A stretch of 64,000 nt of DNA. Source: Solen grandis. Taxonomy: Eukaryota > Mollusca > Bivalvia > Adapedonta > Solenidae. The DNA is taken from positions 67,538,345-67,602,344 of the forward strand of contig CM037781.1 in the NCBI GenBank assembly GCA_021229015.1, read 5' to 3'. The notes below the pieces were generated by a model. The model had not been told where the DNA came from, ran no database searches, and worked only from the letters and a program-made list of their open reading frames with translations. Shown piece after piece: positions 33,230 to 42,013 of the stretch (position 1 is its first letter; the number at the start of each line of letters is the position of its first letter). The translations under genes and the position numbers were made by a program.

Positions 33230-33319
33230 AGTGCAGTGTTATGTACTTTCTTGTTGTTGATAGTGTTTGCATTGTTCATATTGTTTGTTCATATTTTTTT
33301 TGCAATGTTCATAGAGTTC

Positions 33320-33325
33320 AATAAA
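33320..33325 (+). terminator. Polyadenylation signal of the core-gene block
   Basis: AATAAA lies 91 nt after the protease stop, followed by T/GT-rich DNA. No other convincing AATAAA with a GT-rich tail is seen within the tightly packed block 25787-33229, which suggests one shared 3' end. Confidence 0.65.
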
Positions 33326-33411
33326 ATGCTAAAACTGATTTGATTTATTGTTGTTGTTTTTTATCTTACACATTAACAATTGTGATATATTCCCTCTCGA
33401 ATATAGTTGAT

Positions 33412-33427
33412 GGCCCTGAAAAGGGTC
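33412..33427 (-). terminator. Histone-type 3' stem-loop 3
   Basis: On the minus strand: GACCCT-TTTC-AGGGCC, with one A/C mismatch in the stem. A purine run (GAGAGGGA) lies about 12 nt beyond. It sits 34 nt after the stop of the RING gene. Confidence 0.65.
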
Positions 33428-33461
33428 GTTTTTGGTTTTTGTGATCCTGAATTACTCGGAG

Positions 33462-33725
33462 TCACCCTACTAACTCTGAATAATCAGGGTCAAACCATAT
33501 GCCATAATAGGCTGAACGAACTGTAGGCCCATGTTTAGCAAAAACACAGGCAGGCCAGTTATACACTTGATAGGGTACCCTACAAAACGGGCACTTCTGA
33601 AGCCGTGCGAAGCACCTGACGCATACAATGTCCTGACATCGACACTGGTTTATGTGGTATATATCCTCCCCCCTCTCGTCTAAACACACACCACACTTTT
33701 CTAACCAGAGTTTTTGTTCGGACAT
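33462..33725 (-). CDS. RING-like all-cysteine zinc finger protein, 87 aa
   Basis: An intact frame from ATG 33725, about 35 bp after a minus-strand TATA (CTATATAAG). Residues 11-49 hold eight cysteines: C-x2-C (CGVC), x13, C-x1-C (CRC), x4, C-x2-C (CVRC), x6, C-x2-C (CPFC). This is the RING cross-brace spacing, with Cys where His usually sits. The tail is aromatic (AYYGIWFDPDYSE). RING proteins act as E3 ubiquitin ligases; a role in altering host protein turnover or defence is inferred. It is divergent from the 33981 gene under a shared cassette and has its own histone-type hairpin. An Arg/Pro after the last Cys (CRVP) fits E2-binding RING ends. Confidence 0.82.
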   Translation of the reverse strand: MSEQKLWLEKCGVCLDERGEDIYHINQCRCQDIVCVRCFARLQKCPFCRVPYQVYNWPACVFAKHGPTVRSAYYGIWFDPDYSELVG

Positions 33726-33980
33726 TGTGATTTCATCCTTCTTCTTTAAAAAACACTTATATAGTTATGAAAAAAGTAGGTCAGTGGGTCAATCCACCCC
33801 ATGTCAAGGCCAAAGGCAATGCTATCCAACTCAGGTCAAGGTTAAACTTCGCGTCATTTTTTCATTAGATGGAAATTACATTCTCTGATTGGTGTGTGCC
33901 AACACTCAATAGAAAGTAGGTCACTCCGCCTCAAGACTATAAAAGCACACTGCATCGTATCATAATCACACTACCCAACC
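33726..33980. promoter_or_regulatory. Bidirectional promoter cassette B
   Basis: AGGTCA at 33778, 33833 and 33918, a GGGTCA at 33786, an inverted CCAAT (ATTGG, 33888) and TATAAAAG at 33938 facing right. A TATA (complement of about 33756-33764) faces left to the RING gene. The order and spacing match cassettes A and C. Confidence 0.78.
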
Positions 33981-34451
33981 ATGGAAAGCTATGTAACTTC
34001 TGATCTCGTTAACAACGCCATACAGGCTGCTTATTTGTATGAGCTGACGACAGCTGCTAACCAGGCATCAGTGTCGTACACTCCGGTGTACAAACCCAGC
34101 TACCAACCAACGTATCAACCTCACCCTCCACCACACCAGCAGCAACCAGTACAGCAACAACAACCAATGCAAAACCAACCGACAGCGCAGCCAGTAAATA
34201 ATGTTGGACAATCTATTCTGAGGGAACTGAAAGAAGTGAACAACAACCTCATCAAATTGCAACAGAGAATGGAAGAAGTGGAATGCCGTATCAAATTGAA
34301 AACAGACAAGCTGGTGGTGCCTATCACTTTCATTCCAAAAAAAAAAGCGGAATCATCCAATAAACGTCCGCTTGATGGTGGATCCCATTCTAAGAATGGA
34401 CTTGGAGCCCATTGTAAAGACATACAAAATAGAAAAAAGAGTAAGAAGTAG
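33981..34451 (+). CDS. Pro/Gln-rich coiled-coil accessory protein, 156 aa
   Basis: An intact frame. The ATG is 36 bp after the TATA box in good context (ACCATGG). A helical start of about 25 residues (VNNAIQAAYLYELTTAANQ) precedes a Tyr/Pro/Gln-rich linker (about 33-72). A heptad-like coiled coil follows (about 78-105, ILRELKEVNNNLIKLQQRME), then a Lys-rich end. A low-complexity linker and short coiled coil suggest an oligomerising scaffold. I do not recognise the family. Stem-loop 4 lies 12 nt after the stop. Copy 2 lost the middle of this gene. Confidence 0.78.
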   Translation: MESYVTSDLVNNAIQAAYLYELTTAANQASVSYTPVYKPSYQPTYQPHPPPHQQQPVQQQQPMQNQPTAQPVNNVGQSILRELKEVNNNLIKLQQRMEEVECRIKLKTDKLVVPITFIPKKKAESSNKRPLDGGSHSKNGLGAHCKDIQNRKKSKK

Positions 34452-34463
34452 AGAGAAAAAAAA

Positions 34464-34479
34464 GGCCCTTTTTAGGGCC
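34464..34479 (+). terminator. Histone-type 3' stem-loop 4
   Basis: GGCCCT-TTTT-AGGGCC followed directly by AACCCA, then TCTCGAAAGGAC. Apart from one loop base it is identical to stem-loop 6. Confidence 0.75.
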
Positions 34480-34527
34480 AACCCAGTTGTCTCGAAAGGA
34501 CATTTTTTACAATTGTCAAACCAAGTA

Positions 34528-34818
34528 ATGAAAGTATCAAACGAAATGAATCCATGCCATTCGTTTTCATGTGCTATGGATAAGTCACATATAACTAACA
34601 TGGACAACGACTGCATATCTGACATGAACAAAATACAGGACCGATACCAACGTACGCTTAAAATAACAACAACACTCAGGAGTACCGTAGCCAAATTGAG
34701 AGAATGTTACTGTACTGATCTATACCACGGTGATATCTTAAATATCATTGAAGCACATTTCATCACCATAGAACATGTTGAATATCTGCTGAAGAAACTC
34801 ATAGACAATCATGAGTAA
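34528..34818 (+). CDS. Small helical accessory protein, 96 aa
   Basis: The frame is open from 34372, but the part before 34528 runs through the hairpin of the preceding gene, so ATG 34528 (MKVSNEMNPCH) is chosen. It is predicted mostly helical (DMNKIQDRYQRTLKITTTLR, then HFITIEHVEYLLKKLIDNHE), with four Cys. I see no known domain and no TATA box in the 50 bp between hairpin 4 and the ATG. It may be translated from a longer transcript or use an unrecognised promoter. Stem-loop 5 follows 22 nt after the stop. Confidence 0.6.
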   Translation: MKVSNEMNPCHSFSCAMDKSHITNMDNDCISDMNKIQDRYQRTLKITTTLRSTVAKLRECYCTDLYHGDILNIIEAHFITIEHVEYLLKKLIDNHE

Positions 34819-34840
34819 CCACTACTCTGTGGAAAAAAAC

Positions 34841-34856
34841 GGCCCTTCTCAGGGCC
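34841..34856 (+). terminator. Histone-type 3' stem-loop 5
   Basis: GGCCCT-TCTC-AGGGCC, then AACCCAAATGTCTC and GAAAGAGAA. The loop change T to C stays within the UYUC histone loop consensus. The downstream GAAAGAGA is the best match in the element to a histone downstream element. Confidence 0.75.
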
Positions 34857-34869
34857 AACCCAAATGTCT

Positions 34870-35055
34870 CGAAAGAGAATATACCTCAATTGGCACCATT
34901 TTTTCTTTCAAATTCCCTTCAAAATGATTTTTTTTTCTTTAAAATATGATCCAATATTTTATAAAAGTTTACAAAGGTTATAAAAATGTTTCAAAAAATA
35001 GTCATCACAAATACCATGCGGCTTAATTTTTTTTAAATTTAACAGCAATTCTGAT
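34870..35055 (+). other. AT-rich spacer conserved between copies
   Basis: Non-coding, about 75 percent AT. It is almost identical to 63150-63340 in copy 2, although the genes on both sides of it in copy 2 are riddled with indels. It has no frame or clear hairpin. It could be a regulatory spacer, or simply a part assembled more accurately. Confidence 0.5.
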
Positions 35056-35065
35056 ATGTCGATAC

Positions 35066-35233
35066 AAAGTAGGTCAATCCACCTCAGGTCAAGGTTAAAC
35101 TTTACGTTATTGTCATTGAATGAAAATAACGTTCCTGATTGGTGTACGCTAACAGAAGAAAGTAGGTCAATCCGTCTCAAGGCTATAAAAGCGCACCGCA
35201 TCAAGCATCCTGTCATATTCTCGCTGCACAACC
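35066..35233 (+). promoter_or_regulatory. Promoter cassette C
   Basis: AGGTCA at 35071, 35086 (in TCAGGTCAAGG) and 35164, an inverted CCAAT (ATTGG, 35138) and TATAAAAGCG at 35184. It is closest to cassette B, with long identical stretches. There is a single downstream gene at 35234. Confidence 0.78.
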
Positions 35234-35609
35234 ATGGAAGAATTTCAGCATCTGATTGAATGTATTCAGCGTCTTGATCAAGATCGCGAAATGTTTGTCA
35301 ACGAATGTTGGGGTTGATCGAACAACAACGCATTGAGTGGAGACAACAGCAAATCCATATTGCACAATACCAACTGCAATTGGAACAAATGGTACATCAG
35401 GCGATGTTGAGACAACAGCAACAAGATGAACATGATGCCTATATGCTCATGGAACATCAGATGTTGAGACAACAGCAACAAGATGAAGACCATATGCTCA
35501 TAGAACAACAGGAGATGTTACAAGATGAAAACGATGTCATCGGAATTAAGGACGATATCACGATGTCATGGAAATCAAATACGATGAGGACGATGTCCCC
35601 GAAATCTAA
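35234..35609 (+). pseudogene. Gln-rich coiled-coil accessory protein
   Basis: ATG 35234 in ACCATGG context, 44 bp after the TATA. The first frame (MEEFQHLIECIQRL) stops at 35317. The following frame (from 35305) is Gln/Met/Asp-rich with an internal duplication: MLRQQQQDE occurs twice, 19-20 residues apart. A further frame change gives an acidic end at TAA 35607-35609, just before stem-loop 6. Long Gln/Glu heptads suggest a coiled coil. It resembles the 33981 gene in promoter, start context and 3' hairpin, but not clearly in sequence. Confidence 0.6.
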
Positions 35610-35612
35610 AAA

Positions 35613-36125
35613 AAGAAACAAAACGGCCCTTTTCAGGGCCAACACAAATGTCTCGAAAGGACATTTACAATTGTCAATCCCCCTTTAACTTTCATAACGT
35701 TAAGAAGTGGTCCTCCTTTAACTAAGAAATAAAAAATGACGTCAAAATGACAATATTGCGTCATTGGAATGTTTGGTATGCAAAGTCATACTCTTTCTCT
35801 CTATCAGTTCTACCATGGTATGAATGTTTTATTACATGCAATATAAGGTACCATAAATCTTTTTTTCGATAAAAATGACAATATTGCGTCATTGGAATGT
35901 TTGGTATGCAAAGTCATACTCTTTCTCTCTATCAGATCTTAAGTCATCCTAGTTAGATCTACCATGGTATGAATGTTTTATTACATGCAATATAAGGTAC
36001 CATAAATCTTTTATTTCGATAAAACCCAAGGTACCATAAATTTCCTTCGGTACCATAAATTTTCGACTCGGTACCATATTTTTTTTGGCAAAATACCAGG
36101 GTACCATAGTGCAACCCTACACTAC
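35613..36125 (-). repeat. Polinton right terminal inverted repeat
   Basis: Inverted match to 19948-20333. It is longer because 35744-35871 and 35872-36020 are a direct duplication of about 128-149 bp that includes GACAATATTGCGTCATTGGA and a TACCATGGTA word. The outer part holds GGTACC words at roughly 20-30-bp spacing. Confidence 0.93.
35625..35640 (+). terminator. Histone-type 3' stem-loop 6
   Basis: GGCCCT-TTTC-AGGGCC, then AACACAAATGTCTC and GAAAGGACA. It lies inside the right TIR and is the mirror image of stem-loop 1. Confidence 0.75.
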
Positions 36126-36133
36126 GTATATAA
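36126..36133 (+). repeat. Target site duplication, right (GTATATAA)
   Basis: Identical to 19940-19947. The next bases, CTTGCC, continue the paralogous unoccupied site at 46903-46919. Confidence 0.75.
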
Positions 36134-39100
36134 CTTGCCTTTTTCATTGCAAAAGACAAATTCACAATAGTATAGATAGCTTATCATATTAAAGCCCTAG
36201 AAATTTGATCAAACACAGGAAATCACACATATTCCTTGCTCTAGAATTTGTTACTGCGGCGGGAAATATATGTTTCTCCGACAGTCAGAAACTGATAGTT
36301 AATGTACCAATACTCTAAAATCTTTTTCATTAAATGGATAGAGAACTATAATTCAGAAATTAATAACAGTATTTCTACCGACGGAGACCGTTGACTGTCA
36401 TCGGCAATGATTAAACGGATTCATATATAGCGTCAGTTGCATGAAAAATAGATTAGTATGTCTGTGTAGTGGGGTCCAGTTTATTTGCCACGAATAAAAC
36501 TGGGAAAAATCAGCTATATACTCCATAACTTTGATAGCTTGACACATTTGTCCGTATTGTTTAGATATATATCCATTCCCTGTATTTTGTGTATATGCAA
36601 AAACTCTACATTTTTTCTGAACGTCTTATTCATTTAAACAAGAGTATGACAGCATCTGTTTTTCTATTAACTTCAATCCGTCTGAGTTTTAGGATGACAT
36701 TTGATAATACTATATATGTAAAGACATCTACGGATCTTCTTATCCCTTTGAGTTGATGTAGATAAAGATAGCTTAGTGCAATTCACACACTCTAACATAG
36801 GATATAAAGAAAATGTGTTCGTTTTTGGTGGAAATGCATCATCTTAATACATCTTGTGAACCTCAAAAATTATATTCTCACTCGACCTGTCTACGTCACT
36901 CGTAAGAATACAATTTAAATCGATGAAATAAAATGGCATCTTCCACAAAAACGAGCAAATACTCTACGTATTCCGTCCAAATGATTTTGAACTAGCCTTT
37001 TCTAAGGCAAAGACCACTACAAACAATTCATTTTCCCTAGTTAAAATGTATGCATTACAACGACAAGAAACATTATTTTATACCTGATTAAGATTCCTTT
37101 TATCATCATTGTTTATTTTAAAACAATATATTCTTTTTATAAAACAGCATAATACTATTCACTAATTTATGCGATACCGATGGGGACTTCTTGTAATTAT
37201 TCTTATGAACGATACGAAGCCCTCACAGGATTGTAAAAAGGTCATCCTTATAATTCATTCTTCATCGTATTTAAATAGTTTATATCAAACCATTTGTAAA
37301 GCGAAACGCTATCTTTTGTTCTGCTTTTGACGTCGTGAAAAACGGATAAAATCTGCTAGAATGACAAATCACTCTAAAAAATTGATAACCAAAATGTCTT
37401 TCTAACGCTGCCCCACTGATTTCCATGTTATTTTTTTATACATGTATTTTGTGTGTTAAAAATGCATTATGGTTCTTCCTGATTTGTTGTGCATAAGACA
37501 AAATCCGAAATTTTTAGGAACAATGTAAGAGTAAATCGGCATTCGATTTGTGAGGCAGGGTTTTGGCACTATACGAATTTTGATAAAATGTCCTTGAGGG
37601 TTCAGTCACTGGAATGTCACATCAGCTGTAGTAGTTTATGTATGATACCACATAGCATCATGTAATGCATGTTTATTTAGTAAACAAATTTAATAAATTT
37701 ATGACAGACGGTCATTACAGTCGTGAACAAGAAATTGTGTTTAACGATATAACATCCCATTCAAATTTGAAATCTATAGCATTCCCATAAAATATTGTTC
37801 TTTAACCGACACGACGCAAAACGTGCGTTTGATATTCCTACCAGTGAATTGTTCGTGACAATCTTTTAGAAATTGATACTTATATCTATATAAGTTTTAA
37901 TTATAAAAGTGTACATTTGAAATGACATAAGGTTTTACTTTTCGATACAGCACACCATTTGGCATTTTAAAATCAAAACGATATCTCACATAAAACCACT
38001 GTTTGGTCTACAGGGTAAGAAAGGATATCGGCTTCGTAATGGATATCTTCTCTGTTTTTGAAAGCTCTGTTGACCTACTTTCTCTTTGTTTTATAGAATT
38101 ATATATATATATTTCTGAAGGGATGCCATTAAAGGATTAGGTTTTTGCAATAGATAGTAAGAATTTTATGCAAACTCACCTTTATTTCAAAAGCCACCCT
38201 TTTAAGTATGTAATCAACATATCAAGAAACGACGTGCTAACGTTTCGCGACTATATCTGCTTTGGAAAATCACTTGCTGACAGCTGATAAGAATATTTTG
38301 TATGTTGTTCATGGGCGGAATTTAAGGTAGACATGTTATGCAATTCACATGACAAAGAACCCGTAGGCGAAATATTAAATTGCGATGTGTTTCCACCTGA
38401 CAATAATGTGTGGGCTTGATTTACCTCCTATGGACTGACGACGTCGCAAACAATTATTGTCAATTATGTAAAAGTTAAATGCTTATTTTAATACTGTAAG
38501 TGTTTGCTATAAGGATGTCCTAAGGCTTAGCCGTCTGCAGTACATGTAAATTGGTGCTCAAGCACGGATGGATTATGGCATACTGGACACACTCATGTAC
38601 AGGATATAAATGAATGCATAAGGTATGCACATTAGTTTTACCATTCTGGCACAAAAGAAACTAAGTCCTTGGTGTTGATAAAATTATTGTCAATCTGTTT
38701 ATACTCGCACCCTGTCAACATTGAAAATAACCCAAACCAATTTGATGTAATTATTGATTAATTGTTGATTAAATTTTTTTCTCAAAAAGGTAAAACATTT
38801 CAATAAAATTTGTTTCGAGGCATATATATATTCGTATATTTACAGAACATAAATGAAAATAGATTTAACATATTCCGAAGCCATTCATTTGCCTGCTAAA
38901 TTCCTAAAAGGAAATTGGGGATCAGTCTTGATATATAATCAAAATAATTATTTTCTATACGGCAAAAATAAAAATTAGAAAAAAAATCATTACATTTATG
39001 AGTATACAAAAAATCTCATAAAACCAATGATGTCATTCCAGGGACCTTTTTCAAAAGAAAATAGAAATGTAGGGACGCTGTTCCTGCTGCGAAAACCAAA

Positions 39101-41540
39101 CCTGTAATACATCAGCGGTACTAATGACCAAGATACTACTTTTGTAAAGTGCTGCTGTGCACTAAAAACAAATATCAATGTTTCAGAAATTAACGTTTCC
39201 GCAGTTTCCATTTTTAATGATTAGAAGGAATCATCAACGTCTAGTATATTTGTAGAATCAGAATACACAGATAACGGATAGTTTTTTTTTTTGCAAAAGA
39301 AGTTTACATTTATTTCTAAAACAGAATCATGTATTACAACGTATTAGAGTCAAAGACGTCAATTTATTCAGTGTTTTATATATATATATTAAATTCCTCA
39401 ACAAAAAACACTTTCCTGTAATTACAGTAATCTAAAACGCAAAACAAATGCTTTTATGACGGAAGTTTATGTTTGAGATAAAGATGAGGCTAACTTTTTG
39501 ATGGCGCAAGTAATGTTGGCATTGCATTCAGTGCTTTTGGAGCCTATAACTCGAGTGATGCAATCGGCATTAGACAAAAACATTTTGTATTTCATTATTC
39601 ATATTGTTCTCCCAAGTCAGATCGTATTATTATCTCTAAAATTCTGATTGTATTCTGAATTCATTTTTCCAGATATCAGTGAACTGGGTTTTTTTGGCAG
39701 TTCTATTCCATAGTCGAATATGTTTTTTTTCCCATTAAACTTATTTAATAATGGGGTTACGTGGTGCTTACTTAAAACACGATTCCAGCGTTAAATTTCT
39801 ACGCGACAAATCTGCAAAGCGGCGATACTGATTGAATAACAGCTAAAATAGTAACAACAAAAACCAATGTTTCTTGGGGCTGGGTCATCAAGACCTGGCC
39901 CCGAGGTTATAAACGTTTTTCGTGCTCAACTCGGGTTTGTGCTCAATGTTAAATTGTTTTAGTCAGTTCAGTTTTTCAAATTTTGCTATACTTTCTCTGC
40001 TCCACAGTTAGCCCCTACTACAATTTACATGAATTCACTATCAAAGTTACTCAATTTGTTTTGATATACATAAAATAAGCAAACCAAGTTTCAGTCTCAA
40101 ACTGAGTTGAGCTGGTAAATGTTTTATAACCTCGGGGCCTGATGTCGAGAGCAGAGTATATTTAATCTCTCACAACTAATCAGTGTTCAGTCTGATACGA
40201 GTACTCACAATACACTGTTGTCCATTTTACTCGAAATTTCGAAAAAATATCAAAGCGGCTTTTTGGGTGACAATATTTCCAGGTATGTTGAAGTTTAAAA
40301 TCTATTTTTATTCAGATTTTGGTTTTGGGTGTTTTTAAGATCGAACAAAAGAATTCAAATTGAATAATAAATGGAGAAAGACATGGTTTGAACTTTTAAA
40401 ACCCATACAAAACCCATATATAAGTTATTTTTTTTAAAAAATGTTCAAATCATTCAAAAAAGAGTGTAGTGTGTCCATTTTAATTTTTTCTTATTTTGAA
40501 CGATCATAATTCCGAAATTCAATCTAACTCTGTATCAATTTTAACTCAATCAATTTGCAATCAATTTGCGAAGACTAGTTGTTTCTTTATTCGAGCTGGT
40601 ATCCGTGACGGATGTCTCTTTCCTTCACAAACATTGACAGTTTTCTTGCGTACATCATACACATTGTACCAACTTTCTTTAAAAGATGAACATTGATTTT
40701 TCTGCAAACGTTTATCTTTCGTTTTCCCAAATTGAAGTATACTATGTGAAAGAACGAATGGTTTTCCTGTATTTCATATCTGAAACAATCGGATATATTT
40801 GTTGTTTTGTTGATAGGGACGAACGATATTTCAGCAAGAGTTAGCAATACTGAAAATGTTTAACCAAGATTAAACTTTAAATTAACGAAAATGGATTTAT
40901 TTTTCCTCATGTGGTTTGGTAATTTAAAATGTGATAATGGGTGATGATTTTAGGGAACGCTTTATCTAATATTTATCCAATAATAATCATAAAACATCTC
41001 TCCATCTTACTTATAAACTAATATGTTTGCTTGTAAATCTGTTGTTTTTTCCCTAGATTTTAGGTTTGCAGTTTCCTTCAACTAACAATCCAGTATCAAA
41101 TTTCTGGAGGTTTTAGGGACACACGTTTTTCAGTAATGGTCCCTGTCTGATACCGAGAAAAATCATGTACTTACAGTCACGTAACTTCGACTGTCTCCAA
41201 AAATCCTCCGTATGATTAGAGTTCGTGTGTAATAATATCCAGGAATACACCAACCAGCCAATACTATTGCAACCAGAGTTTTTCGTAGAAGGTAATGATG
41301 ATTTCTTATTGTTTAAAAAAAGACACAAAAAGATCATTCATGCCAAGTTTTATCATTTTCTGCCCAGTTGTTTAAAAAATGTCATTTCAAATATTTTTTA
41401 TGACGGACGAGTGAGTTTGTTCACACGTTGTGCTAAGATGATGCAAAAGATTGATCTTCACAGCCTAAAGGATAAATAATCAAAATAATTCGCTCAATCA
41501 AGGACTATAAGTCTAAGGTCCATTTTGACCAAATTTATCT
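36134..41540 (+). repeat. Duplicated host DNA, paralogue of 46913-53000
   Basis: Colinear for about 5 kb, with roughly 80-85 percent similarity by eye and several indels. Shared anchors include GTATGTCTGTGTAGTGGGGT, CCGACACGACGCAAAACGTG, CCTACCAGTGAATTGTTCGT, GAACGATATTTCA, and GGGACACAC near 41116 and 52576. No long reading frame is shared. One candidate 5' exon is listed separately. Confidence 0.82.
40150..40295 (+). promoter_or_regulatory. Possible 5' exon and splice donor, paralogue of 49935-50090
   Basis: Both copies share TTCAGTCTGATACGA, a CAATAC word and, about 100 bp later, CCAGGTATGTTGAAGTTT, a good splice donor (CCAG|GTATGT). The positions are colinear in the duplicated DNA. This could be the non-coding first exon of a tandemly duplicated host gene. 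No coding exon is seen nearby, so the claim is weak. Confidence 0.3.
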
Positions 41541-42013
41541 CCTTTTAATGAAACAAAAATAAAACAGTGCTCTAGTTAGTATGATACTATTGCTATTATA
41601 TTTTATTTAATTTGTGCCTCTTGAGTTTATGTCAATAGTATTTTATTCCATAAACGTATAGAAAAAACTTCGTTATGTTTGACAAAATACAGTTCACCAG
41701 GGCTTGCATTGGTAGGGACGTTGATAGAATTCCGAGCACCGAAGGTCAAAATCTTTTATATCTGAGTTTCTTCCATTGAAGGAAAAAAACGTTCTTTTTC
41801 TATGAAACGTTTAAAGACACAAAATGCAAAACTAGACAGATCAGGCATTTCTTTTCAGCCATTCAAACCGGGTATTTACATTGATTATACTGGAAGTCTT
41901 CCAAAACTGGTAATCTTTTGCTGATTAAAAAATTATTAAAAATGTATAACAAATATTTGCTTGCATATGCATGCGCTTTTTCTATCTTGAAAAAAATAAA
42001 CTTATTTGTACAG

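Larger units (their letters stand above)
19948..36125 (+). mobile_element. Polinton/Maverick element, copy 1 (16.2 kb)
   Basis: The element has inverted termini of about 390-510 bp starting GTAGTGTAGG. It carries the Polinton hallmark set: protein-primed DNA polymerase B, retroviral-type integrase with a chromodomain, A32-like ATPase, adenain-like protease, and major and minor capsid proteins, plus accessory genes. Size and gene content fit the 15-20 kb family. Most large genes have frameshifts or stops, and there are deletions of about 0.9 kb (at 28078) and about 55 bp (near 32175) relative to copy 2. As sequenced it is not autonomous. Confidence 0.96.

Noticed and set aside
34372..34527. 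Upstream extension of the small helical accessory protein
   Set aside because: It is the antiphase of the preceding gene's 3' end and reads through its stem-loop; the ATG at 34528 fits better.
19948..36125. Integrated adenovirus or other exogenous virus
   Set aside because: Chromodomain integrase, TIRs and target duplication identify a Polinton/Maverick. Capsid genes show virus-like ability but the whole is a transposon.
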